Positions 19,651 through 28,670 of a stretch of 64,000 nucleotides of DNA are shown here, piece after piece; position 1 is the first letter of the stretch, and the number at the start of each line of letters is the position of its first letter. The notes beneath the pieces are model-generated. The model was not told the origin of the DNA. It was given only the letters and a program-made list of their open reading frames with translations, and searched no databases. Source of the DNA: Arthrobacter alpinus (lineage in GTDB: Bacteria > Actinomycetota > Actinomycetes > Actinomycetales > Micrococcaceae); assembly GCF_900105965.1 (NCBI RefSeq), contig NZ_FNTV01000001.1:3410001-3474000 (forward strand). Reading direction: 5' to 3'. A program made the position numbers and the translations under genes.

Positions 19651-20544
19651 CTAGGAACCTGCTGGTTTTGTGGCATGCCCACCGAATTGGTGACGCAAGG
19701 CCGAAACCATCTTCATGGCCGGTGAGTTGTCTTCCCGTGAAGAAAAACGGGCAAACAGTGCTGCCGTAATTGCCGGAGCAGGTACGGCGTTGGCGATGGC
19801 CTCTTCCACTGTCCAGCGTCCTTCACCCGAATCTTCGACGTAGTCGTCAATGGATTCCAGTCCGGGATCTTCATCCAGAGCCTTGACCATGAGATCCAAA
19901 AGCCAAGAACGGACAACCGTGCCCTTTTGCCAAGCCCGGAAAGTTCCGGGCAAGTCCTGGATGATTTCCTTCTTGGCAAGAAGTTCATAGCCTTCTGCGT
20001 AGGACTGCATCAGGCCGTACTCGATCCCATTGTGGACCATCTTTGCGTAGTGGCCGGCACCAACATCGCCGACATGAACCAGGCTGTCGGCCCGTTCACC
20101 TTCCGGACGCAGGGCATCCAAAACAGGCAATGCCCGATTAAAGTTCTCCGACGAACCGCCAGCCATGAGGCCATATCCATTTTCAAGGCCCCAGACTCCG
20201 CCTGAAACGCCGACATCCATAAACCCAATGTTCTTGGACGCCAACATTTCACCGTGCTTTTGGTCTTCGGTGAACCTGGAATTTCCACCGTCAACCAACA
20301 AGTCACCGGGTTCGAGCAAATCAGATAGCTCGGTGATCACTGAGGTGGTGATAGCACCTGAAGGAACCATGACCCAGATAAGCCTTGGGGCAGGGATGGT
20401 CTTAACCAGTTCCGCAAGGGATGCAACATCCGTGACATCTGGATTCCGGTCAAACCCCGTAACCTCAATTTCGCCTGCCCGCATGCGAGCTTGCATGTTG
20501 AAGCCCATTTTTCCAAGTCCAACGAGTCCAATATGCACGTTCAT
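19651..20544 (-). CDS. gnd: 6-phosphogluconate dehydrogenase, decarboxylating (short type)
   Basis: The 297-residue enzyme oxidises 6-phosphogluconate to ribulose 5-phosphate and CO2. The Rossmann motif GLVGLGKMGFNMQARM is at the N-terminus, VDGGNSRFTEDQKHGE supplies substrate contacts, and VSGGVWGLENGYGLMAGG and KMVHNGIEYGLMQ hold the catalytic Lys/Asn region. The length fits the short GntZ/YqeC-like class rather than the 470-residue class. It sits inside the replication gene cluster between dnaN and recF. That arrangement recurs in Arthrobacter relatives and may share the dnaN transcript. Confidence 0.93.
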   Translation of the reverse strand: MNVHIGLVGLGKMGFNMQARMRAGEIEVTGFDRNPDVTDVASLAELVKTIPAPRLIWVMVPSGAITTSVITELSDLLEPGDLLVDGGNSRFTEDQKHGEMLASKNIGFMDVGVSGGVWGLENGYGLMAGGSSENFNRALPVLDALRPEGERADSLVHVGDVGAGHYAKMVHNGIEYGLMQSYAEGYELLAKKEIIQDLPGTFRAWQKGTVVRSWLLDLMVKALDEDPGLESIDDYVEDSGEGRWTVEEAIANAVPAPAITAALFARFSSREDNSPAMKMVSALRHQFGGHATKPAGS

Positions 20545-20608
20545 ATCTCTTTTCCGTGGTTGGGTCTGATACTGAGAAAGGCAGCCGGCAGGCGAGGGGA
20601 ATTGAATG

Positions 20609-21733
20609 TTACTGGTTCGGCAACCTTACGGGCATGACCAAGTAGCGGTATTCATCGCGGCGTTCACCGTCAATGGTGTCCTGGGCACTGAGCATGGCCG
20701 GCTTGGGTGCCGAGGTGAAGGAGAACCTGACGTACTTGCTGTCAAAAGCACTCAAACCTTCGCTCAGGTAGTGCGGGTTGAACGCAACAGTGATTTCGTC
20801 CCCAAAGAGGGACGCTTCAAGGTTTTCCGAAGCTTGTGCGTCCTCACCAGTTCCGGCATCCAAGGTGAGCTGGCCGTCAGTGAAGATTAAGCGAACGGGA
20901 GTGTTGCGCTCTGCTACCAAGGAAACACGGCGAACTGCTTCAGCCAAGGCATGAGTCTCGACGGTGGCATGGATTGGTGTTGTATCCGGGAACAATGAAC
21001 GGATCTTGGGGTAGTCACCATCAACAAGCAGTGACGTTGTCCGCCGTCCGCCACTTTCAAAACCGATGAGCTCGCTGTTGTCGGAGAGGGCAATGTTGAT
21101 GTTTCCCGAACTGCCCAACGTTTTTGCTACTTCGCTGAGGGTCTTGGCCTTGACCAAGGCGCCAGCTGAGATGTTGGGAGAGGTGGGGTTCCACCTGATT
21201 TCCCGCAATGACAAGCGGTACCGGTCTGTGGCCAGCAAGGTGATGAGATCGCCTTCGATTTCCATCTTTACACCAGTGAGAACCGGAAGGGTGTCGTCCT
21301 TGCTCGAGGCAATGATGACCTGGGATACGGCCTGGGCGAAAGCTTCGCCATCCACGGTTCCACTGATTTCAGGTAGAGCCGGAAGTTCCGGATAGTCGCC
21401 GACCGGCATGGTTGCCAAGTGAAAGCGACTGCTGCGGCAGGTCAAGGTGACTTTGTTGCCGTCTGTTTCAACTTCTACCGGCGCTGCAGGCAGACTGCGG
21501 CAAATATCAGCCAACAAACGGCCGGAAACCAAAATGGTTCCCTCTTCTGAAATGTCAGCTGGGATCTGTAGTCGCGCTGAGATCTCGTAGTCAAAGCTCG
21601 CCAAGCTCAATGTTCCGGCCTCGGCCTTAAGCAGGAGTCCTGACAGAACTGGAACTGGTGGGCGTGGTGACAAGGATCGTGCGGCCCAGCTGACTGCTTC
21701 GGTCAGAACATCTCGTTCGACTCGGAACTTCAC
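20609..21733 (-). CDS. dnaN: DNA polymerase III beta sliding clamp
   Basis: A 374-residue clamp with the three-domain layout: MKFRVERDVLTEAVSWAARS at the start, the central KTLSEVAKTLGSSGNINIAL region and the C-terminal YRYLVMPVRLPNQ, whose M-P-V/M-R-L end is characteristic. It tethers polymerase III to DNA. The start is at 21733, downstream of dnaA across the DnaA-box-bearing gap. It begins the dnaN–gnd–recF–DUF721 run. Confidence 0.98.
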   Translation of the reverse strand: MKFRVERDVLTEAVSWAARSLSPRPPVPVLSGLLLKAEAGTLSLASFDYEISARLQIPADISEEGTILVSGRLLADICRSLPAAPVEVETDGNKVTLTCRSSRFHLATMPVGDYPELPALPEISGTVDGEAFAQAVSQVIIASSKDDTLPVLTGVKMEIEGDLITLLATDRYRLSLREIRWNPTSPNISAGALVKAKTLSEVAKTLGSSGNINIALSDNSELIGFESGGRRTTSLLVDGDYPKIRSLFPDTTPIHATVETHALAEAVRRVSLVAERNTPVRLIFTDGQLTLDAGTGEDAQASENLEASLFGDEITVAFNPHYLSEGLSAFDSKYVRFSFTSAPKPAMLSAQDTIDGERRDEYRYLVMPVRLPNQ

Positions 21734-21958
21734 GGAAGGGTGCCGCCTTTCATGGTGCGAAAAAATTCAATATGCGTACTCGGTGGACTGTCCCGGAAGG
21801 CGTTTCACCAAGTTTGGAATTACATGCTTGATGACAGCTTATCCCCTTGAGATGACCATTTGGTCATTGACCAGAGCATCTGAGGACGGCCTGGATGAGT
21901 GGAGGGTAAATGTTCTTTGAAACGAAGAATTCTTGTAGTTCGTAGTGTTAATAAGTCC

Positions 21959-22156
21959 TGTGGATACTGTGGATAACTGCTTCTCACCGCGTGCCGCTGC
22001 CGAAGTTGCCTGTGCATAGCCTGTGAGGCTTCTTCGCTTGATGTTGTGAGGATCGGTGGAGAACTTTTTTGGTGACTTTAATGATCCACAGGTGACCACG
22101 GAGTTATCCGCAGGCTGTGGGTACTTGTACCCCTGTTATCCACAGGGATGTCCACA
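21959..22156. other. oriC segment in the dnaA–dnaN gap (DnaA boxes)
   Basis: The 462-base gap between dnaA and dnaN carries perfect TTATCCACA boxes at 21968–21976 (minus) and 22136–22144 (plus). Near matches lie at 21959–21967, 22082–22090, 22104–22112 and 22148–22156. A T-rich stretch at about 22160–22182, next to the dnaA stop, could serve as unwinding element. This is the classic actinobacterial location for oriC. There is no gene in the gap. Confidence 0.8.
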
Positions 22157-22195
22157 GCTGTTAATTTCTTAGATTTTTTTAATCCGCGCAGCGGA

Positions 22196-23650
22196 TTAGC
22201 CTTCACGCTGCTGTTGCTTGATCTTGTTGGTGAGTTCCGTGACCTGGTTGTAGATGGCCCGGCGTTCTGCCATAAGCTCGCGGATTTTCCGATCCGCATG
22301 GATCACTGTGGTGTGATCGCGACCACCGAATTCTTGGCCAATCTTTGGCAGGGACATGTCAGTAAGTTCACGGCAGAGGTACATGGCGATCTGGCGCGCC
22401 GTGACTAATGTCCGTGTCCTTGACTTGCTGCACAGCTCTTCGAGAGAGATATTGAAGTAGGCCGCCGTCTGTCCCAGGATTGCCGTGGAGGTGATCTCTT
22501 GGGCGCCGTCGTCGGTGATGAGGTCCTTGAGAACCAGCTCAGCCAAACCAACGTCCACCGGCTGGCGGTTCAAGCTTGCAAACGCTGTGACGCGAATCAA
22601 TGCCCCTTCAAGCTCACGAATGTTCGTGGAGATTTTCGAGGCAATGTACTCCAGGGCATCATCCGGGGCGGACAAGCCTTCGCCAATGGCCTTCTTACGC
22701 AAAATCGCGATGCGGGTTTCCAACTCCGGTGGCTGGACATCCGTCAGCAAGCCCCACTCGAAACGTGAACGCATGCGCTCTTCGAAACCCTGCAGGCGCT
22801 TCGGCGGAAGATCCGAGGTAATGACGACCTGCTTGTTGTGGTTGTGAAGAGCGTTAAAGGTGTGGAAGAACTCTTCCTGGGTGGCGTCCTTGTTGGCGAG
22901 GAACTGGATGTCATCGATCAAAAGGATGTCAACGTTGCGGTAGAGCTGCTTAAAACTTGCTCCTTCATCGTCCCGAATCGAGTTAATGAAGTCGTTGGTG
23001 AACTCCTCGGAATTCACGTACCTGACTCGAATGCCCGTGTAGAGCCTGCGTGCATAGTGGCCAATGGCGTGGAGAAGGTGAGTCTTGCCCAACCCTGAAT
23101 CACCGTAAATGAACAAAGGGTTGTAGGCCTTGGCCGGTGCCTCAGCGACAGCCACGGCTGCTGCGTGAGCGAATCGGTTGGAGGAACCGATAACAAAGGA
23201 GTCAAAGACATACTTCGGATTCAGCCGTCCGAATTCCTGTGAAGTACTGGGGAGCGTCGGCGCCGGCTTGGATACGAGTTCAGGGGGTTCGCTGTGGTCG
23301 ATCCGGTTGGCAAGTTCCGACCGTTCCGACCGCGCAGCCGCGGGAGCCTGAACAGGCTCTTCTTCCTTAACGGGTGGCACGAGGTCGGCGTTGACGCTAA
23401 ACGCACAGCTGATGTCCTCTGAAAATACCTGCGACAAAGCATCGTTGAGTACGTTGTTGAGCTGATTCTGCAGGACTTCTCGTGTGAGCTCGTTGGGAAC
23501 AGCCACCAACAAGGTGTTTCCGATCAGACCCTGGGGCTGCGTCAGGACAACAAAGCCGCGCTGCCGAGGAGAAACTCGCTCATCTTGCTCAAGGATCCGG
23601 ATAACCCGCCGCCAGGAGCTTCCAACGTCATTGATGTCCTCAGTGCTCAT
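22196..23650 (-). CDS. dnaA: Chromosomal replication initiator DnaA
   Basis: A 484-residue AAA+ initiator. Domain I covers about 1–90, a variable Glu/Pro/Ala-rich linker follows (about 95–145), then the ATPase with Walker [16 protein letters not shown], Walker [11 protein letters not shown] and the sensor/arginine-finger region. Domain IV carries the signature [16 protein letters not shown] that reads the major groove of DnaA boxes. DnaA boxes on both sides of the gene allow autoregulation and origin firing. Confidence 0.98.
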   Translation of the reverse strand: MSTEDINDVGSSWRRVIRILEQDERVSPRQRGFVVLTQPQGLIGNTLLVAVPNELTREVLQNQLNNVLNDALSQVFSEDISCAFSVNADLVPPVKEEEPVQAPAAARSERSELANRIDHSEPPELVSKPAPTLPSTSQEFGRLNPKYVFDSFVIGSSNRFAHAAAVAVAEAPAKAYNPLFIYGDSGLGKTHLLHAIGHYARRLYTGIRVRYVNSEEFTNDFINSIRDDEGASFKQLYRNVDILLIDDIQFLANKDATQEEFFHTFNALHNHNKQVVITSDLPPKRLQGFEERMRSRFEWGLLTDVQPPELETRIAILRKKAIGEGLSAPDDALEYIASKISTNIRELEGALIRVTAFASLNRQPVDVGLAELVLKDLITDDGAQEITSTAILGQTAAYFNISLEELCSKSRTRTLVTARQIAMYLCRELTDMSLPKIGQEFGGRDHTTVIHADRKIRELMAERRAIYNQVTELTNKIKQQQREG

Positions 23651-23776
23651 TGGGAGTTCCGTCCTTACTGCCGGTTGGTTGACCGGAATGCTTGTGTTTG
23701 CGCGCCTACTGCACGTGACTTCGGTTACACATCGCGAAACTACTGTCGGGATGTGCAGACAACTGTCGAATCGCAG

Positions 23777-23948
23777 TAATCCACAGAGTTATGCACATAG
23801 GTGGATAACTTGCTACGGGCCTAGCCTAGAGGATGAAAACGCTAGAAGATAGCGAGGGAAAGGGGTTGTGGATAAATATCACAAGGGTATACAGATTTGG
23901 GCACCATCCACAGGCATTGTCCACGCGGTTGTACACAGCTGTGGATTA
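23777..23948. other. oriC segment in the rpmH–dnaA gap (DnaA boxes)
   Basis: The 562-base gap between divergent dnaA and rpmH has a perfect box at 23867–23875 (minus). Near matches lie at 23777–23785, 23789–23797, 23800–23808, 23917–23925, 23929–23937 and 23940–23948. The boxes cover the likely dnaA promoter, so they may repress dnaA as well as contribute to initiation. The remainder of the gap (to 24212) holds the rpmH promoter; I see no RNA gene there. Confidence 0.75.
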
Positions 23949-24212
23949 CGCAACGCCCTGCTGTGGAGGGCCATGAATGGCCAATAACTTCTCGAAAGCT
24001 GCGCGCCCGGTGCACAAAAACGCTATCTGCAGTTTGACGTGAAGGCCTTGCGTGACCTAACGTAGTGAAGTCCCATGTGTCTGCTTTGCGCTCTGTGCGT
24101 GCGCTTCTTTTACGAGAAGCGAGAAGCGGGCATCCATATACTTAGCGTCGACCCCTTTCTTACCTGTTAGCTACGGGCAAGGCGCATCTTTGATTGTCTT
24201 GGAGTAACTACC

Positions 24213-24350
24213 GTGAGCAAGCGGACTTTTCAGCCGAACAACCGCCGTCGTGCCAAGAAGCACGGCTTCCGCCTTCGTATGCGCACCCGCGCTGGCCGCG
24301 CCATTTTGGCAGCCCGCCGCACCAAGGGTCGCGTAGAGCTGTCGGCCTAA
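24213..24350 (+). CDS. rpmH: 50S ribosomal protein L34
   Basis: A 45-residue, very basic protein, starting [19 protein letters not shown] and ending [18 protein letters not shown], which is L34. The start is a GTG with GGAG eight bases upstream. It is first in the rpmH–rnpA–yidD–yidC–jag–rsmG–parAB run leading away from oriC to the right. Confidence 0.98.
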   Translation: MSKRTFQPNNRRRAKKHGFRLRMRTRAGRAILAARRTKGRVELSA

Positions 24351-24405
24351 ACAATAACTGCTTGACGATTCGTCGAGCCTTACTGAAGTAGCGGTTGATC
24401 GCAAG

Positions 24406-24798
24406 GTGCTAGCCACCAAGAATAGAATGCGGACTTCCGCCAACTTCTCACATACTGTACGTTCCGGCGTCCGCAATGGACGCCGGAACGTAGTGTTATA
24501 TATGGTGTCCACTTCTCCCGATGAGCCCAGCCAGATTGGGTTCATCGTGGCGAAAACTGTTGGGAACGCTGTGACCCGCAATCTCGTTAAAAGGAGACTG
24601 AGGGAAATAGTTGTCGAAACAGTTAGGCAGCATCCCCACGGAGTCAATGTGGTTGTGCGGGCTTTGCCCGTTTCAGCCACCGCCTCCTTCGGTGATCTTG
24701 TTGCGGACTATCGCAAGGCATTTTCCAGCGCTTCTTCCCGGCTAAAGGGGAAAAGCGGAAATGCCTCGCCGCTGGCACCAGCACCTACAGTAGATTAA
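24406..24798 (+). CDS. rnpA: Ribonuclease P protein component
   Basis: A 130-residue basic protein that helps the RNase P RNA bind pre-tRNA leaders. It begins (M)LATKNRMRTSANFSHTVRSG and contains the RNR signature VAKTVGNAVTRNLVKRRLRE. The start codon is GTG. The C-terminal 15 residues are a family-variable Ser/Pro/Ala tail. It lies 55 bases after rpmH. Confidence 0.96.
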   Translation: MLATKNRMRTSANFSHTVRSGVRNGRRNVVLYMVSTSPDEPSQIGFIVAKTVGNAVTRNLVKRRLREIVVETVRQHPHGVNVVVRALPVSATASFGDLVADYRKAFSSASSRLKGKSGNASPLAPAPTVD

Positions 24799-24828
24799 GG
24801 TTCACGTGTCAAAAGGAGACGATGCTTT

Positions 24829-25224
24829 GTGACTTCCTCACAAACGCAAGGCGGGGCACCCAAGGGTCTCACCGCCGTCGCGCTTTTCTTGTGGCACGTT
24901 CCTCGCAACATTCTTATTATCGTTTTGAAACTTTACCGGCGCGTCGTCTCACCCATGTATGGGCAGGTGTGCCGGTTTTTTCCGTCATGTTCGGCTTACG
25001 CTCTGGAGGCCGTGACCGTTCACGGCGCTATTAAGGGCAGTTGGTTCGCCGCTCGGCGGATTGTTCGTTGCCACCCCTGGAATGCAGGCGGTCTGGATCC
25101 GGTACCTTCGCCGGCACGTGTTGATTGGGATGACCCTTCCACAGTGCCGCTGATTGTTCAGCTAAACCACCCGCATGTTTTTCTGGCCAAGCAACAGGAA
25201 ACACAAAGCCGCAACGCGGCTTGA
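24829..25224 (+). CDS. yidD: Membrane protein insertion efficiency factor YidD
   Basis: A 131-residue protein with the conserved amphipathic core LYRRVVSPMYGQVCRFFPSC, then SAYALEAVTVHGAIKGSW and RIVRCHPWNAGGLDPVP. YidD assists YidC-dependent insertion at the inner face of the membrane. The start is GTG 24829 with AAAGGAGA about ten bases upstream. The C-terminus extends about 35 residues beyond the core, as is common in actinobacteria. It lies directly upstream of yidC. Confidence 0.95.
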   Translation: MTSSQTQGGAPKGLTAVALFLWHVPRNILIIVLKLYRRVVSPMYGQVCRFFPSCSAYALEAVTVHGAIKGSWFAARRIVRCHPWNAGGLDPVPSPARVDWDDPSTVPLIVQLNHPHVFLAKQQETQSRNAA

Positions 25225-25242
25225 GGAGATTAGAAAAGAAAT

Positions 25243-26205
25243 ATGGGCTTCTTCGAAACAATTCTGTTCCCCTTCAAATGGCTCGTGTCATGGATCATGG
25301 TGCAATTCCACGATGGCTTGACCTTCCTTGGCCTGGATGCGGCCTCCGGTGTTACATGGACGTTGTCCATCATCGGGCTGGTGCTGGTTATTCGTGCCGC
25401 CTTGATCCCGGTCTTTGTAAAGCAGATCAAGGCTCAGCGCGGCATGCAGGCATTGCAGCCGGACATGAAGAAGCTTCAGGCCAAGTACAAGGGCAAAACA
25501 GACCAGCTGTCCCGCCAGGCCATGGGCCAGGAACAGATGGCACTGTACAAGGAACACGGAACCAACCCATTCTCCGCATGCCTGCCCATGTTGATCCAGA
25601 TGCCGTTCTTCTTCTCCCTGTTCCAGGTACTTTCCGGCGTGGCCAAGGCCAACGCCGAAAGTAAGGGCATTGGCGCCATGACCCATGATCAGGTGGTCCA
25701 GTTTGATCAGGCCACCATCTTTGGTGCGCCGCTGTCCGCAGCTTTCCTGCCCCAGCTCCAGGGTGGAGATCTCAACGTCTCGGTTGTGATCCTCTCCATC
25801 ATCATGATTATCGCGATGATTGCCTCGCAGTTCATCACGCAGAAGCAGATCATGTCGAAGAACATGTCTGAGGAAGCCATGGCCGGCCCGTTCATGAAGC
25901 AGCAGAAGATGATGCTTTATGTACTGCCGCTCGTATTCGGTATTGGTGGCGTGAACTTCCCCATCGGTGTCTTGATCTACTGGACCACCACCAACATCTG
26001 GACCATGGGACAGCAGTTCTTCGTCATTCGCCGCATGCCCACTCCCGGCTCACCTGCTTACAAGGAGTACCAGAAGCGCCGCGAAGCCAAGGGCTTGCCG
26101 CTGCTGGGTGCTTCGAAGAAGAAGGTCGAAGAAGAGGTCGAAGAAGTTCCTGAGGTCAAGGGCCAGCGGACCCAGCCACAACGCAAGAACAGGAAGAAGA
26201 AATAA
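25243..26205 (+). CDS. yidC: Membrane protein insertase YidC
   Basis: A 320-residue insertase of the Gram-positive type, lacking the large periplasmic domain. Residues 1–60 hold the first span and the cytoplasmic hairpin follows (QIKAQRGMQALQPDMKKLQAKY). NPFSACLPMLIQMPFFFSLF and the later spans (VVILSIIMIIAMIAS, LPLVFGIGGVNFPIGVLIYW) form the hydrophilic groove. The tail is Lys/Arg/Glu-rich (KGQRTQPQRKNRKKK), which in the family touches the ribosome. Its stop overlaps the jag start by one base (TAATG). Confidence 0.97.
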   Translation: MGFFETILFPFKWLVSWIMVQFHDGLTFLGLDAASGVTWTLSIIGLVLVIRAALIPVFVKQIKAQRGMQALQPDMKKLQAKYKGKTDQLSRQAMGQEQMALYKEHGTNPFSACLPMLIQMPFFFSLFQVLSGVAKANAESKGIGAMTHDQVVQFDQATIFGAPLSAAFLPQLQGGDLNVSVVILSIIMIIAMIASQFITQKQIMSKNMSEEAMAGPFMKQQKMMLYVLPLVFGIGGVNFPIGVLIYWTTTNIWTMGQQFFVIRRMPTPGSPAYKEYQKRREAKGLPLLGASKKKVEEEVEEVPEVKGQRTQPQRKNRKKK

Positions 26206-26732
26206 TGCCTGAAGAAACGCAGATTGTCCCTGAGGAAGAAACCGCGACGGTTGGCACCGGTGCCAGCCGTTTGGAAGAGGAAGGCGACATTGCCGCCGAC
26301 TACCTCGAGGAACTTCTGGATATTGCCGATATCGATGGCGATATCGACATCGAGGTCCGCAACGGCCGCACCTACATCTCCATCGTCGCTGAAGAGGGTT
26401 CCGACTCGCTGGCGAACCTGGTTGGTGAGGGCGGAGAAGTACTGGATGCCCTCCAAGAATTGACGCGGCTCAGCGTGCTTTCCTCCACGGAAAGCAGGTC
26501 ACGCTTGGTTCTGGATATTTCCGGCTACCGCGACCGCCGCAGCGCTGAGCTCGCAAAGATTGCAAGCGATGCTGCTGCGTTGATTGCAGCCGGCACCGAA
26601 TCCGTGGCGCTTGAACCCATGGGCGCCTACGAACGCAAGATCGTGCACGACACCATCGCTGACCTGGGTCTTGAATCCGAGTCCGAGGGTGAAGGCGTGA
26701 ATCGCCACATTGTGGTGACAGCCGCGCAATAA
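26205..26732 (+). CDS. jag: Jag/KhpB-type RNA-binding protein (KH and R3H domains)
   Basis: A 175-residue protein with an acidic N-terminus (EEETATVGTGASRLEEEGDI). A KH-like domain with GEGGEVLDALQELTRLS follows at about 70–115, then an R3H domain at about 115–175 (MGAYERKIVHDTIADL). Jag/KhpB binds RNA and in Gram-positives is tied to cell elongation and division control. The start overlaps the yidC stop, so translation is coupled. Confidence 0.93.
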   Translation: MPEETQIVPEEETATVGTGASRLEEEGDIAADYLEELLDIADIDGDIDIEVRNGRTYISIVAEEGSDSLANLVGEGGEVLDALQELTRLSVLSSTESRSRLVLDISGYRDRRSAELAKIASDAAALIAAGTESVALEPMGAYERKIVHDTIADLGLESESEGEGVNRHIVVTAAQ

Positions 26733-26759
26733 CGCGCGCTGTAGAAAAGTTTTCAATTG

Positions 26760-26793
26760 GTCCCGGCCACTGCCTAAGGGGAGTGGCCGGGAC
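26760..26793. terminator. Hairpin between jag and rsmG
   Basis: A 12-base perfect stem (GTCCCGGCCACT / AGTGGCCGGGAC) around a 10-base loop lies 27 bases after the jag stop. No clear T-run follows, so it may be a weak terminator or processing site. Confidence 0.5.
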
Positions 26794-26816
26794 TTGAAGT
26801 TAAGAGGATGCAAATA

Positions 26817-27455
26817 GTGGTTGAACTTACTGCTGAAGAAGCCGTTGCTGCGCAACGTATCTTTGGAGATCAGCTCGATTTGGCCAAGCGCTACGTTGAG
26901 CATCTAGCAACGTCGGGGATCGAACGAGGGCTGATTGGACCACGTGAAGTGCCCCGCTTGTGGAGCCGTCACGTGTTGAACTGCGCTGTCGTTGCCGAGC
27001 TGATTGCCGACGGCGCTAAGGTTGCCGACGTGGGCAGCGGCGCGGGCCTGCCTGGGCTTTGCTTGGCCATCGCACGCCCGGACCTTTATCTGACCCTGAT
27101 CGAGCCGCTAGAGCGGCGTGTGACGTGGTTGGAGGAAGTAGTCATGGATTTGGGTCTGTCCAATGTTGAGATCATCCGTTCACGTGCAGAAGCTGCGATT
27201 GGGAAAGTCGAGTGCACGGTTGTCACCGCGCGGGCTGTCTCCGCTCTGAAGACCTTGGCGCCCTTGACGATCCCCCTTTTGGGCGGCGAGGGTGAGCTGC
27301 TAGCAATCAAGGGACGCAGCGCCGAAGAGGAAATTGCCACTGCAGGCAAGACCATCAGGAATTTGGGGGGCTACGAAACGTCAATCGTGATCGCCGGCCT
27401 GGATGTCCTGGAAGAACCCACAACGGTGGTCCGCGTGAAGGTGAAGCGGCGCTGA
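26817..27455 (+). CDS. rsmG: 16S rRNA (guanine-N7) methyltransferase RsmG
   Basis: A 212-residue S-adenosylmethionine-dependent enzyme that methylates G527 (E. coli numbering) of 16S rRNA. Landmarks are GLIGPREVPRLWSRHVLNCA, the SAM loop VADVGSGAGLPGLCLAIARP and the VVTARAVSALKTL strand. Loss of RsmG gives low-level streptomycin resistance in many bacteria. I prefer GTG 26817, ten bases after an AAGAGG; the alternative ATG at 26808 is too close to that site. Confidence 0.94.
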   Translation: MVELTAEEAVAAQRIFGDQLDLAKRYVEHLATSGIERGLIGPREVPRLWSRHVLNCAVVAELIADGAKVADVGSGAGLPGLCLAIARPDLYLTLIEPLERRVTWLEEVVMDLGLSNVEIIRSRAEAAIGKVECTVVTARAVSALKTLAPLTIPLLGGEGELLAIKGRSAEEEIATAGKTIRNLGGYETSIVIAGLDVLEEPTTVVRVKVKRR

Positions 27456-27529
27456 TCCCCACGACCGTGCGTAGTAACCGATAGGCTAGAGGTTGGCAAC
27501 CATAGCCACAGGAAAGTGAGAGTGTAAGC

Positions 27530-28585
27530 GTGACCAGTAGCGAAGCGGCTTCGCAACGGATCCCTCCGTTCATGACATTGGGGTCGGCACGTTCTAACGC
27601 CTCATATCAACCAAAAAAGGTTGATCATGTCCAAAGTAAGTCCAGTGTCGTTGTTTCACGTGAAACAAGCTCAACGGCAATAAGTTCAATCGATAACGAT
27701 TTTGACGACAGCAGCCCCATCGCGAGTCAGCTTGTTAGTGAGACGAAGCGGCGTGAACGCCTGTTGGGACGTAGACTTCCGAGGCCGGGACGTACTCGAA
27801 TTCTCACGGTTGCCAACCAAAAGGGTGGCGTGGGTAAAACCACGACAACCGTGAACGTGGCCGCAGCCTTGGCCTCGGCCGGCCTTCAGGTCATGGTTAT
27901 CGATATTGATCCGCAGGGAAATGCCTCAACTGCGCTCGGCGTTCCGCACCACGCGGAGATCGACAGTATCTACGACGTACTTATTAACGACTTTGCCATG
28001 GCAGATGTCGTTGCTCAGTGCCCGGACATTGCCAATTTGTACTGTGCGCCAGCCACGATTCACCTGGCTGGTGCAGAAATTGAACTGGTATCTCTCGTTG
28101 CGAGAGAGCAGCGACTGCGCCGCGCGATTGACGACTACGTAAAGTTCCGTGAGAAGAATGGCCAGGAGCGCCTGGACTTCATCTTTATTGATTGCCCTCC
28201 CAGCCTAGGGTTGTTGACGGTCAATGCGTTTTGCGCGGCCAACGAGGTCTTTATTCCCATTCAGTGTGAGTACTATGCCTTGGAGGGACTGAGTCAGCTC
28301 CTGAAGAACATCGGGATGATTCAGAAGCACCTAAACTCAGATCTAGTAGTGTCTACGATCTTGTTGACCATGTATGACGGCCGAACGAATTTGGCGGCTC
28401 ACGTTGCTGCCGATGTACGTGAGCACTTCCCTGAACAGGTTCTGCAAGCCATGATTCCGCGGTCCGTTAGGATCTCTGAGGCTCCAAGTTACCAGCAGAC
28501 CGTCATGACATACGATCCTTCGTCTACAGGTGCCCTGTCCTATCTTGAGGCCGCTGCTGAGCTTGCTGAACGGTCTGTGTCCTAG
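27530..28585 (+). CDS. parA: Chromosome-partitioning ATPase ParA (Soj)
   Basis: A 351-residue deviant Walker ATPase that moves ParB-bound origins. KGGVGKTTTTVNVAAALA is the P-loop, VIDIDPQGNAST the A' motif and FIFIDCPPSLGLLT the Walker B region. An N-terminal extension of about 85 low-complexity residues precedes the domain and ends PIASQLVSETKRRERLLGRRLP. A perfect parS site at 27652–27667 is embedded in that extension and is read as VVVSRETS. The start is a GTG after a loose GGAAAGTGAGAG site. It is followed by parB after 85 bases. Confidence 0.96.
   Translation: MTSSEAASQRIPPFMTLGSARSNASYQPKKVDHVQSKSSVVVSRETSSTAISSIDNDFDDSSPIASQLVSETKRRERLLGRRLPRPGRTRILTVANQKGGVGKTTTTVNVAAALASAGLQVMVIDIDPQGNASTALGVPHHAEIDSIYDVLINDFAMADVVAQCPDIANLYCAPATIHLAGAEIELVSLVAREQRLRRAIDDYVKFREKNGQERLDFIFIDCPPSLGLLTVNAFCAANEVFIPIQCEYYALEGLSQLLKNIGMIQKHLNSDLVVSTILLTMYDGRTNLAAHVAADVREHFPEQVLQAMIPRSVRISEAPSYQQTVMTYDPSSTGALSYLEAAAELAERSVS
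27652..27667. promoter_or_regulatory. parS: parS site 1 (within parA)
   Basis: A perfect match to the bacterial parS consensus TGTTTCACGTGAAACA. It lies inside the parA coding region, where it encodes part of VVVSRETS. ParB nucleates here and spreads; SMC condensin is loaded from such sites. Confidence 0.95.
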
Positions 28586-28670
28586 GTGTTTGCACGGTCA
28601 CGCAGTTTGCAACTTACAATGAAGTTCATCAGCCCCCTAGGCGGGGGTTCATTCAATGGAGGAAGTCTCA

